A stretch of DNA of 64,000 bases, taken from Avipropionibacterium sp050157065. GTDB taxonomy: Bacteria; Actinomycetota; Actinomycetes; Propionibacteriales; Propionibacteriaceae. A program made the translations under genes and the position numbers. The notes under the pieces were generated by a model, which was given only the letters and a program-made list of their open reading frames with translations, was not told where the DNA came from and did not search any database. The stretch lies in the NCBI GenBank assembly GCA_050157065.1, contig CP189573.1. The stretch is one strand, 5' to 3'. Below are positions 53,363 to 63,124 of the stretch, one piece after another; within the stretch, counting starts at the first letter, position 1; each line of letters begins with the position of its first letter.

Positions 53363-54745
53363 GTGCGAAGGCGGGTGTTCAGGAGTGCGGCGGCGACTCG
53401 GATCTTCGCCGCGCTGGTGATCCTGGGCGGCATCGCCGCGATTGCCGGTCTGGGACTGCTCTGGTACCGACAACTCGGCAGCCCCGCGATCATCATCACG
53501 TTGATGGTGCTGGCGCTGCTCGGGATCTTGTACCTGTGGCGGTTCGCGCTGCACCCGAAGGTCGTGTTCGACCGCCACCTGTGGGTCCACAACCCGATGC
53601 GGACCCATGTCCTCGACGCCGACGAGGTGCACGACATCGTGCCCGGCCGCAACGGCCTGCAGATCCGGCACGACGACGGTGTCGTCGAGGCGTGGTGTGT
53701 GCAGAAGTCGGACCGCGCCATCCACCGGCACAAGCGCACCCGCGCCGACAAGGTGACCGAGACCCTGCTGGTGCTGCTGGACGAGGCGACCACCAAGGCC
53801 CCCGCCAAGTCGCGGGAGCGCAACCGGGTCCGCCGGACCGACCGTGACGCCGAGCCGACCACGGCGTTCACCACGCGCCACGACGCCGCGGCCTTCGACG
53901 CCGACCGGGACCACCCACTGCGCGGCCCGGTGCCCGACGACGCGCCGACGGACATGACGGTACGTCGGGACGCGGACGAGGTGGCGATGGAGGTCGACGA
54001 CACGATCCGGGTCGAGTCCGAGCGGGCGGACCGGGTCGACTCCGACCACCCGGCGTCCCCCGTCCCGACCGCCTCCGCCGTCCCGGCCGACTCACCCGTC
54101 CCGGCCGACTCCGCCGTCCCCGCCGCCTCACCCATCCCGCCCGTCTCCGCCGTGTCGGCCTCGCCGGCAGCACCGCCCCCGGCCCCGCTCCCGATCGACG
54201 GGCTCGACGACGCCACCCGCCCCCAGACCGCGGGATCGGCTGCCGCCGGGTCGGACCACGACGAGGACGACGACCTGATCATCCGGCGGGCCAACGCCGA
54301 CGACCTGGCCACGCTGGTCCGGTTGGAGCAGCAGGTCAACGGGGCCGCCCTCTCCCACGTGCTCGGGCCCGAGCCGTTCCCGACCGGCAGCCTCTCCCAG
54401 ACCTGGCGTGATGTCCTCGCCGACCGGCGGGTGAAGGTCCGGGTGGCCGAGCTCGACGGGCATCCGGTCGGCTACCTGGCGTTCGACAAGGTCCGGATCC
54501 GGCACCTCGGCATCCTGCCGGAGCGGGCACGGTGGACGCACAGCCGCGAGCTGATGTCGTACGCGACCGATCAGATCTTCGCCCACGGCAGCCCGCGGGC
54601 CAGCCTGAACGTGCTCGAGGACAACACCGGCGCCCGTGAGCACTACCGGATGCTGGGCTGGCGGGAGACCGGGGAGCGCACCACGTGCCCGCACCCGCCG
54701 CACCCGCCCGAGCTGACGATGGTGCTCGACCAGCCGCTCGACTGA
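53363..54745 (+). CDS. Fusion of a PH-like membrane domain with a GNAT acetyltransferase domain
   Basis: 460 residues. N-terminal half: two membrane helices (AALVILGGIAAIAGLGLLWY and IIITLMVLALLGILYLWRF) and a beta-rich segment (VVFDRHLWVHNPMRTHVLDA) typical of bacterial PH-like membrane proteins. A 200-residue acidic then Ser/Ala/Val/Pro-rich linker (ADSPVPADSAVPAASP) leads to a GNAT domain at about 305-455: IIRRANADDLATLVRLEQQV, VAELDGHPVGYLAFDKVRI, and SLNVLEDNTGAREHYRMLGW. This joins a membrane platform to a cytoplasmic N-acetyltransferase, an uncommon arrangement. TAGATT at 53350-53355 lies 7 nt before the GTG (leaderless). Substrate unknown. Confidence 0.75.
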   Translation: MRRRVFRSAAATRIFAALVILGGIAAIAGLGLLWYRQLGSPAIIITLMVLALLGILYLWRFALHPKVVFDRHLWVHNPMRTHVLDADEVHDIVPGRNGLQIRHDDGVVEAWCVQKSDRAIHRHKRTRADKVTETLLVLLDEATTKAPAKSRERNRVRRTDRDAEPTTAFTTRHDAAAFDADRDHPLRGPVPDDAPTDMTVRRDADEVAMEVDDTIRVESERADRVDSDHPASPVPTASAVPADSPVPADSAVPAASPIPPVSAVSASPAAPPPAPLPIDGLDDATRPQTAGSAAAGSDHDEDDDLIIRRANADDLATLVRLEQQVNGAALSHVLGPEPFPTGSLSQTWRDVLADRRVKVRVAELDGHPVGYLAFDKVRIRHLGILPERARWTHSRELMSYATDQIFAHGSPRASLNVLEDNTGAREHYRMLGWRETGERTTCPHPPHPPELTMVLDQPLD

Positions 54746-54792
54746 CCGACCGACGTCCCTTCGCTGCTCGACCGACCGACGTCGTGGGCAGG

Positions 54793-57297
<2,505 letters not shown>

Positions 57298-57323
57298 TGT
57301 CGTTCGCCCTTCCGGCTCATCCT

Positions 57324-57400
57324 TGTTCCGACTCATCGTCTGCCGACTCATCGTCACTCTTGCGACTCAATCGTCACTCCTGCGACTCAATCGTCGTTGC
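57324..57400. repeat. 20-bp tandem repeats in the leuS leader
   Basis: TGCGACTCAATCGTCACTCC at 57361-57380 with copies at 57341-57360 and 57381-57400 and a shortened copy from 57324. They lie between the terminator and the leuS start, and read as repeated GAGTCG-type sequence in the transcript. Confidence 0.85.
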
Positions 57401-57467
57401 GCCCTCGCCCGTCCCCTGCCTGCCCGCCCGGCGGCCGGTGGGTGGGGCTCCGGACTGCCGTGACATG

Positions 57468-57501
57468 AAAAAGCCCCTCACCCTGCGTGGGCATGAGGGG
57501 C
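57468..57501 (-). terminator. Intrinsic terminator upstream of leuS
   Basis: In transcript orientation GCCCCTCA (57501-57494) and TGAGGGGC (57480-57473) form a perfect 8-bp stem with a 13-nt loop, followed by TTTTT (57472-57468). This is the only canonical U-tract terminator in the window. It lies 170 nt upstream of leuS and after the kinase gene, so it either ends the kinase transcript or attenuates leuS. Confidence 0.85.
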
Positions 57502-57519
57502 AGCCGCGTCGGTGTCAGC

Positions 57520-57555
57520 TCACCGGCGCGGCTCGGCAAGGAGCTCGCGAGTCAT
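57520..57555 (-). CDS. Candidate leuS leader peptide MTRELLAEPRR
   Basis: An 11-codon reading frame with adjacent leucine codons CTC CTT. TACACT (57567-57562) ends 6 nt before its ATG, matching the leaderless spacing seen elsewhere; a weak TCGACG -35 is 18 bp upstream. Its stop lies in a hairpin (AGCCGCG/CGCGGCT, 57533-57502) that abuts the terminator. Short frames are frequent by chance; support comes from the combination of elements. Confidence 0.4.
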   Translation of the reverse strand: MTRELLAEPRR

Positions 57556-57627
57556 GGCGGCAGTGTACTGCGCCGGGTGCACGTCCGTCGACCGGGTTCG
57601 CGCGGCGCAGGTTCGGAACCGCACCGG

Positions 57628-58575
57628 TCACTCGGCCAGCAGGCGGTCCACCTCGGTGGCGGTCGGCGGCTGGGCACCGCGGCGCGACACCACGAGGGCC
57701 GAGGCGGCGATCCCCCGCTGCAGGGCCACGGTCAACCCGGCCTCGTCGACGGCGGGGGCGTCGGCGTACACGTCGAGGAACCCGGCGGTGAAGGTGTCGC
57801 CGGCACCGACGGTGTCGACCACCTCGCGGGTACGGCCCGGCGCGTCGACCCAGCCGGTCGTACGGGTGAACGCCTCGGCGCCGTCGGGCCCGCGGGTGAC
57901 CACCCCGCAGCCGACCCCAGAGGTGTCGACGAGTTGGGCGACCAGCTCTCGCCCCGACGCCAGTCCGGCCCCGGCGGCCAGGAAGTCGAAGTCCTCGTCA
58001 CTGCCCTTCAACAGCCCACCCCGCTCCCCCAACAGCTGGACCCATGGCTCGAGTCGCCGCCAGTACTCGGCCGGATCCGACAGCATCGCCGGACGGACGT
58101 TCACGTCGATCGACAGCCGGGTCGGCTGGGCCGTCGCCCAGGCCCGTGCGGTGTCGGCTCCGGGCCGGACGACCAGCGCCAGGCTGGCGACGTGCAGCCA
58201 GTCGTCGGTCGTCAGCACCGGCAGGGACTCCGCCGTCAGGTCGAAGGTGGCGGTGTCGGTGGTGTGGAAGTGGTACGAGGCCTTGCCGGCCCGGTCGAGC
58301 GACACCACGGCGAGGGCGGTCGGTGCCGCCACCGTCGGCGCCAGCTCCGCCCCGACCCCGGCGGCCAGCAGGTGGCTCCGCATCTGCCGGCCGAAGGCGT
58401 CGGTCGACAGTGGCCCGCAGAACTCGACCGTCCGGCCGAGCCGCGCGAGTGCGATCGCGGTGTTGAGTGGACCGCCGGCGGTCTGTGCCTGCCAGGGACT
58501 GCTGAACGTGTCCGGCACTCCCGGCGCCGGCACCAGGTCGATCAGCGCCTCACCCCACACCACGAACCGTGACAA
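57628..58575 (-). CDS. PfkB-family carbohydrate kinase (fructokinase-like)
   Basis: 315 residues. Signatures: VVWGEALIDLVPAPG at the N-terminus, GGPLNTAIALARLGRTVEFCG (PfkB signature 1), and EVVDTVGAGDTFTAGFLDVY (signature 2 with catalytic Asp and anion-hole glycines). It resembles the fructokinase branch phosphorylating a free sugar with ATP. A TTG start at 58575 is proposed because GGAGG lies 8 nt upstream; a GTG at 58584 would directly abut the same ribosome-binding site and is less likely. It follows the DUF4192 gene by about 30 nt, so they may share a transcript. The intrinsic terminator at 57468-57501 may end it. Confidence 0.9.
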   Translation of the reverse strand: MSRFVVWGEALIDLVPAPGVPDTFSSPWQAQTAGGPLNTAIALARLGRTVEFCGPLSTDAFGRQMRSHLLAAGVGAELAPTVAAPTALAVVSLDRAGKASYHFHTTDTATFDLTAESLPVLTTDDWLHVASLALVVRPGADTARAWATAQPTRLSIDVNVRPAMLSDPAEYWRRLEPWVQLLGERGGLLKGSDEDFDFLAAGAGLASGRELVAQLVDTSGVGCGVVTRGPDGAEAFTRTTGWVDAPGRTREVVDTVGAGDTFTAGFLDVYADAPAVDEAGLTVALQRGIAASALVVSRRGAQPPTATEVDRLLAE

Positions 58576-58605
58576 CCGCGCCACCTCCTGCGCCGGAGAC
58601 TAGCC

Positions 58606-59616
58606 TCACCCGGCCAGGTCGGTCAGCCCGGGCGGCTCGGTGGCGACCATGTCGGCCCACGCCTGCGGCGGTGTCGCCGACTCGACCAGGTCGAACACCA
58701 ACTGCGCCATCGTGTACCCGGGGTGTTCGTCCATCGCCCGCTCGGCGCAGCACAGCGCCGTCGCCCCGTCGCCGCTCAGCCAGGCCGCCATCCCGAACAA
58801 GCAGACCGGGGCCGCCGACAGGTCCATCGGCGACCGGCGGGCCACCTCACCCCACAGCTTGAGGTGGTCCTTCGCGTTGTCCGGGCGCATCAGGAACCAG
58901 GCCACGTCACGGACCTCGAGGTCGATGGCCAACAGCGCCAGCCGGGCACAGTCGTCGGGACCGGGCGGCTCGTCACGGCGCAACAGCGTCTCGACGTGAC
59001 AGACCATCTCCAGTCGGCGATCGGCCAACAGCCAGGGCAGTCGGACGGTGTCGGCAGCGTCGGCGACCGCTCGGATCGCCGCCGGGTCACCCGGTGCCGT
59101 GAGCGCCGCCAGGGACTCCCGGTCCGGCAGCAGCCGCATCCCGTGGTAGACCGCCGTCGCGGCGGTCGCCGTACCCGCCGGGTCGAACGCGGTGCTCGGA
59201 CCGGCCTCACCCGCCACCACGACGCGGAAGCTGTCGCCGGTGCAGACCAGCGAGGTGAAGACCAGCTCGCCGAGCTCGGCCTCCACCTCGGTCACCACCT
59301 CGACCGCCCACGGCTCGTCGGCGGAGAACACCGCCAGCACCGCCCCGTCGGCGCCACTGTGCTGGGCGACGCCACGGAAGTGGTCGGCGATCGCGAACAC
59401 GTCCCGCCGTCCTTCGGGGCGCGGTAGGTCGACCCGCGCGGTCAGTTGCACCCGGTTGCCACCCAGCAGCACGACGACCAACGAGTCGTGTGGTTGGAAG
59501 CCGAGCAGGTACGGGATCAGCGCCAGCATGTCGGCGGTACTGCTGACGCGGACCCGGGTCTGGTCGGGGTCGGACTGGTCGGCGGTGTGGTCACGCCGCG
59601 GTTCATGGACGGTCAT
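58606..59616 (-). CDS. DUF4192 domain-containing protein
   Basis: 336 residues. VRVSSTADMLALIPYLLGFQPHDSLVVVLLGG is the hallmark N-terminal segment of actinobacterial DUF4192 proteins, and the C-terminal half has Trp/Cys-rich helices including LFGMAAWLSGDGATALCCAERAMDEHPGY, a TPR-like stretch. Function of the family is unknown. It is cytoplasmic by sequence. It precedes the PfkB kinase on the same strand and is divergent from the YGQ-rich membrane protein gene. The ATG has no evident Shine-Dalgarno; other starts downstream are less conserved. Confidence 0.85.
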   Translation of the reverse strand: MTVHEPRRDHTADQSDPDQTRVRVSSTADMLALIPYLLGFQPHDSLVVVLLGGNRVQLTARVDLPRPEGRRDVFAIADHFRGVAQHSGADGAVLAVFSADEPWAVEVVTEVEAELGELVFTSLVCTGDSFRVVVAGEAGPSTAFDPAGTATAATAVYHGMRLLPDRESLAALTAPGDPAAIRAVADAADTVRLPWLLADRRLEMVCHVETLLRRDEPPGPDDCARLALLAIDLEVRDVAWFLMRPDNAKDHLKLWGEVARRSPMDLSAAPVCLFGMAAWLSGDGATALCCAERAMDEHPGYTMAQLVFDLVESATPPQAWADMVATEPPGLTDLAG

Positions 59617-59765
59617 GTGGGAAAGGTGCTGCGCCGGGCCCGCCGTCGTTCACCGAGTATGTCTCCCTGTGGACAGCACTGCGGACAGGGAAGCCGGTTG
59701 TGGACGGTGTCACGCCCCGCCGGTCCGTGCCCGGGACCGGGCCCGTCGGCAGGTACCGTTGTGGG

Positions 59766-60680
59766 GTGAGCAGCAACTGGGGGCCCGAGTCGACACCGGG
59801 TCGGGCATCCGGGCAGGGCCAGCCGTCCGGGCCCGGCTTCGACCACCAAGGAGCCGCCCCCCAGGGCGGCCATCCCGGCACCGGCCAGCCTCCGTACGGA
59901 CGGCCGCCGCAGGCGTACGGGCAACAGGGGTACGGGCAGTACCAACAGCCGAGCCAGGGGCAGCAGTCGTACGGGCAGTACGGCCAGTACGGCCAGTACG
60001 GCCAGCAACCGGGCCAGGGCCAACCGGGCTACGGGCAGCAGGGCTACGGGCAGCAACAGCAGGCGGCGTCGCACTGGGGTCCGGCGGACCTCGGCTCGGG
60101 CAGCCGCGGGGACGGGCCGGATCCGACCGCGCCGATCGGCTCCTCCCGGGACGCTCGTGTCCCGATCACCCAGCCGGCCCCGCCGCCCCCCTCGAAGGCC
60201 CCCGTCATCGTGATCGTCGGTGTCATCGTGGCCGCCGTCCTCGCGCTGACGATCGGCGGCATCACCGCGTACCGCAACGACCTGGCCGAGCGCAATGCGA
60301 CCGCCTCCCCCGAGGCGCCACCCACGGGTAGCCCGCTGCCGGCGAACATGCGCCCCTTCACCACCGACGACTGTGATGCCGGGGTGTTCGAGGTGGTGCA
60401 GCACGAACGCGAGGGTTCGACGCTCTACATCGAGGTGAAGATCACCTGCGAGGAGGGGCGGTACGCGGTGAGCGACGACTTCATCGCGATCTTCGACAAG
60501 GACGCCGTCGACTACCGCAACGTCCCTCCCCATGACCGCGAGACGATCGGTCAGACCGTCGTCAGCCCCGGCAGCCCTGTTCAGGGCTGGACCCGATTCA
60601 GCGGGGTACCGACCGGAGAGGTTACGGTGCTGCTGCTCGGGTACGGTCACACCACGACTGCGGTGCCGATCGAGACCTGA
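59766..60680 (+). CDS. Single-pass membrane protein with YGQ-rich low-complexity N-terminus
   Basis: 304 residues. The first 100 residues are almost only G, Q, Y, P and S with repeats such as QAYGQQGYGQYQQPSQGQQ and YGQYGQYGQYGQQ, a composition like prion-like, phase-separating proteins. A short polar stretch and PAPPPPS lead to a membrane helix (about 151-172, VIVIVGVIVAAVLALTIGGI), then a secreted domain with two Cys (DDCDAGVFEVVQ and KITCEEGRYAV) and a beta-sandwich look, of DUF4352-like size. GTG 59766 is 6 nt after TACCGT (59754-59759), suggesting leaderless initiation. The cytoplasmic YGQ part may bind partners. Function unknown. Confidence 0.72.
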   Translation: MSSNWGPESTPGRASGQGQPSGPGFDHQGAAPQGGHPGTGQPPYGRPPQAYGQQGYGQYQQPSQGQQSYGQYGQYGQYGQQPGQGQPGYGQQGYGQQQQAASHWGPADLGSGSRGDGPDPTAPIGSSRDARVPITQPAPPPPSKAPVIVIVGVIVAAVLALTIGGITAYRNDLAERNATASPEAPPTGSPLPANMRPFTTDDCDAGVFEVVQHEREGSTLYIEVKITCEEGRYAVSDDFIAIFDKDAVDYRNVPPHDRETIGQTVVSPGSPVQGWTRFSGVPTGEVTVLLLGYGHTTTAVPIET

Positions 60681-60716
60681 GCCCGCCGACCCCCGCCTGA
60701 CGCGACGAGAGCACCC

Positions 60717-62000
60717 ATGACCGAGTCTGATCCCTTGATCGAAGCGAGCCCCCAGACCATCGGGTCCGAGGTGACCACCGGGTCCGAGGTGACCACTGAG
60801 CCCGAGGTGACCACCGAGCCCGAGGTGACCTCGTCCCCGGCCCCCGATGACGTCGACGTCGCCGCGGCGTTGGCCGATGACGGCACCCGCCGGTTGCTCG
60901 GCACCGACCTGCAGCTCGACTACCTCCCGGGCCGTGGCGGCACGATCGTCGGGCTGTCGCGCCGCTCCGACGACCTGCAGCTGTTGTGGCGGGCTCCTTG
61001 GGGCATCCTGCCGATCGGCACCTCGCGGCCGCCGTCGACCGCGTCGGTCCGCGCGACCGAACAGTGGCCGGGTGGCTGGCGCACGCTGTTCCCCAACTCG
61101 GGCCGCTCGGTGAGTCTGTACGGCGCCGACTGGGGCACCGACGGCGAGGCCGCCGTCGCCGCCTACGCCGAGGAGCCCGTCCCCGGTGGGGTCGAGCTGA
61201 CCACCCGGTTGCTGCGGCTCCCGGTCCGCCTCACCCGCCGGATCACGCTGACCGGCGCGACGCTGCGGGTCGAGGAGACCGCCACCAACGAGGGCGGCCA
61301 GGACGTCGAGATCATGTGGGGACACGAGATCGCCTTCGGTCCGCCGCTGCTCGGCAAGGGTGCGGTGATCGACACCGGGGCCTCGGTGGTCCGTCCCGAA
61401 CCCGACGTGACCCGCTCGGTCTCCTACGACGACGTGATGCCGTGGCCGCGCACCCAGGGCACCTCGTCCGCGGTCAACCTGCGCCGGGCCCCCGAGGCAG
61501 GCGCCGGCAGCACGTGGCAGGCCTACCTGAGCGACTTCGCGACCCACCAGGCGTCGATCACCAACGCGGCCGCCGGGGTCCGGGTGGAGCTCAGCTGGGA
61601 CGCCGAGACCATGCCGTTCCTGTGGTACGAGTTGGAGGCCGGAGGCAGCAAGGACTTCCCCCACTTCTCGAACGGCTACTTCCTGGCCCTGACCCCCAGC
61701 ACGTCGTGGCCCCGCCAAGGGGTGAACGACGCCCGTCGCGTGTCGTCCACCTCGAAGTGGATCCCGGCCGGGACGTCGTTGTCCACCTGGGTGGAGCTCA
61801 GCGTCACCGAACCGCCTGCTCAGCGCTCCCCGGCCGGCACCCGGTCGGCGTCGGCGCGGGGCAGGGCCGCCGGGACGCCCGAGTCGAACCCTTCCGCCGA
61901 GTCGACCCCTTCCGCCGAGTCGCCCGGGTCGGCCACGTCCACCGGGACGCCCGACTCGCCGGTCACCACCGACAGCGGGACGCCCAACACCTCGGCGTAG
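60717..62000 (+). CDS. Aldose 1-epimerase-like (galactose mutarotase-fold) protein
   Basis: 427 residues. The core (about 50-360) has the mutarotase beta-sandwich: GGTIVGLSRRSDDLQLLWRA, WRTLFPNSGRS, TLRVEETATNEGGQDVEIMW with GHEIAFGPPLL, where a conserved His and Glu would be expected, and MPFLWYELEAGGSKD. Both ends are low-complexity: the N-terminus has SEVTTGSEVTTEPEVTTEPE repeats and the last 60 residues are Ser/Thr/Pro/Gly-rich. The final 181 bp overlap the 3' end of the convergent glycosyltransferase gene. It may anomerise or bind a sugar; relevant partners are the adjacent glycosyltransferase and kinase. Start ATG 60717 has GAGAG-type sequence about 6 nt upstream. Confidence 0.7.
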   Translation: MTESDPLIEASPQTIGSEVTTGSEVTTEPEVTTEPEVTSSPAPDDVDVAAALADDGTRRLLGTDLQLDYLPGRGGTIVGLSRRSDDLQLLWRAPWGILPIGTSRPPSTASVRATEQWPGGWRTLFPNSGRSVSLYGADWGTDGEAAVAAYAEEPVPGGVELTTRLLRLPVRLTRRITLTGATLRVEETATNEGGQDVEIMWGHEIAFGPPLLGKGAVIDTGASVVRPEPDVTRSVSYDDVMPWPRTQGTSSAVNLRRAPEAGAGSTWQAYLSDFATHQASITNAAAGVRVELSWDAETMPFLWYELEAGGSKDFPHFSNGYFLALTPSTSWPRQGVNDARRVSSTSKWIPAGTSLSTWVELSVTEPPAQRSPAGTRSASARGRAAGTPESNPSAESTPSAESPGSATSTGTPDSPVTTDSGTPNTSA

Positions 62001-63124
62001 ATCTCGGCGAAGCGGTCCAACGTCGTGGCGAACGAGTGCTTGCTGACGATGTCGTGGCTCGCCCGGCCGTACCGTTCCCGCAGCTCAGGGTCACCCACCA
62101 AGGTGGCCAGGTGGTCGCGCAGCTCGGTGATGTTGCCCGGGGTGAACAGGTAGCCGTTCTCCCCCGGGTGGACCAGGTGCGGCAACGCCATCGCGTCGGC
62201 CGCGACCACCGGTTTGCCGGCCGCCATCGCCTCCAGGGTGACCAGGCTCTGCAACTCGGCGATCCCCGGCATGCAGAAGACGTCGCAGCGGCCGTACGCG
62301 GCCAACAGGTCCTCCTCGGAGATGTAACCGTGGAAGGTCACCCGATCGGCGATCCCGAGGTCGGCGACCAACTTCTTCCACTCGTCGCGGCAGGATCCGT
62401 CGCCGACCAGGTCGAGGTGGGCCGGCCGGTCGGCCGGGAGCTGGGCGAACGCCTTGATCAGCTCGTCCACCTTCTTCTCCCCGTCCAGTCGTCCGACGAA
62501 CAGGATCGACGGTACGGCGGGGTCGTGGGTGGCCGCGGCTGCCGCGTCCTCGTAGCTGTGCGCATCGATGCCGTTGGACAGCGGCTCGCCGGTCAGCGTG
62601 GTCCGTTGCTCCAGCAGCTCGATCGCCCGCGGTGTGGGGGCGGTGATCGCCGCGGCGCGGCCGTACACCCGCTGCAGGTCCTTCCACGCCAGGGTGCGTG
62701 CCAGGTCCTCCATCCACTGCGGGGTCTTGGCGTGCATGAACAGGTTCTCGGGCATGAAGTGGTTGGTCGCGACCAGCGGGAACCCCTGCTGGTGGGCGGC
62801 GTAGGTGACGTAGCGTCCGACGATGAAGTGGGCCTGGACGTGCACCACGTCCGGCTGCACCCGTCGGACGATCTCGGCACAGGCGGGACGGGCGGTCCAC
62901 GGCAGGCTCACCCGGTACCACTCGTGGAACGGCCAGCGGTAGGACACCACCCGGTGCACGGTCACGTCGCCGTGCATCTCGATCCCTTCAGGACCGTCGT
63001 ACGAGGGTGCGGCGACGTGCACCTCGTGGCCGCGGGCGGTCAGCCCGTTGGCCAACCGTTCGGTGAAGCGGGCGGCCCCGTTCACGTCGGGCGGGTAGGT
63101 GTCAACGGCCAGCAGGATTCTCAC
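61820..63124 (-). CDS. GT4-family glycosyltransferase
   Basis: 434 residues. GT-B fold: ILLAVDTYPPDVNGAARFTE at the N-terminus, VVHVQAHFIVGRYVTYAAHQ, then the C-terminal nucleotide-binding part PSILFVGRLDGEKKVDELIK and DVFCMPGIAELQSLVTLEAM with the E-x7-E pair, and GKPVVAADAMALPHLVHPGENG. It probably transfers a hexose from a nucleotide or phospho-donor to a lipid or glycan, as in mannosyltransferases of actinobacteria. The GTG start overlaps the stop of the membrane permease gene as GTGA. The last 45 residues are low-complexity (DVADPGDSAEGVDSAEGFDS) and are encoded opposite the end of the mutarotase-like gene. Confidence 0.88.
   Translation of the reverse strand: MRILLAVDTYPPDVNGAARFTERLANGLTARGHEVHVAAPSYDGPEGIEMHGDVTVHRVVSYRWPFHEWYRVSLPWTARPACAEIVRRVQPDVVHVQAHFIVGRYVTYAAHQQGFPLVATNHFMPENLFMHAKTPQWMEDLARTLAWKDLQRVYGRAAAITAPTPRAIELLEQRTTLTGEPLSNGIDAHSYEDAAAAATHDPAVPSILFVGRLDGEKKVDELIKAFAQLPADRPAHLDLVGDGSCRDEWKKLVADLGIADRVTFHGYISEEDLLAAYGRCDVFCMPGIAELQSLVTLEAMAAGKPVVAADAMALPHLVHPGENGYLFTPGNITELRDHLATLVGDPELRERYGRASHDIVSKHSFATTLDRFAEIYAEVLGVPLSVVTGESGVPVDVADPGDSAEGVDSAEGFDSGVPAALPRADADRVPAGER

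Noticed and set aside
57400..57600. T-box riboswitch upstream of leuS
   Set aside because: No T-box bulge sequence or specifier stem was recognisable; the terminator and short leader frame fit another form of attenuation better.
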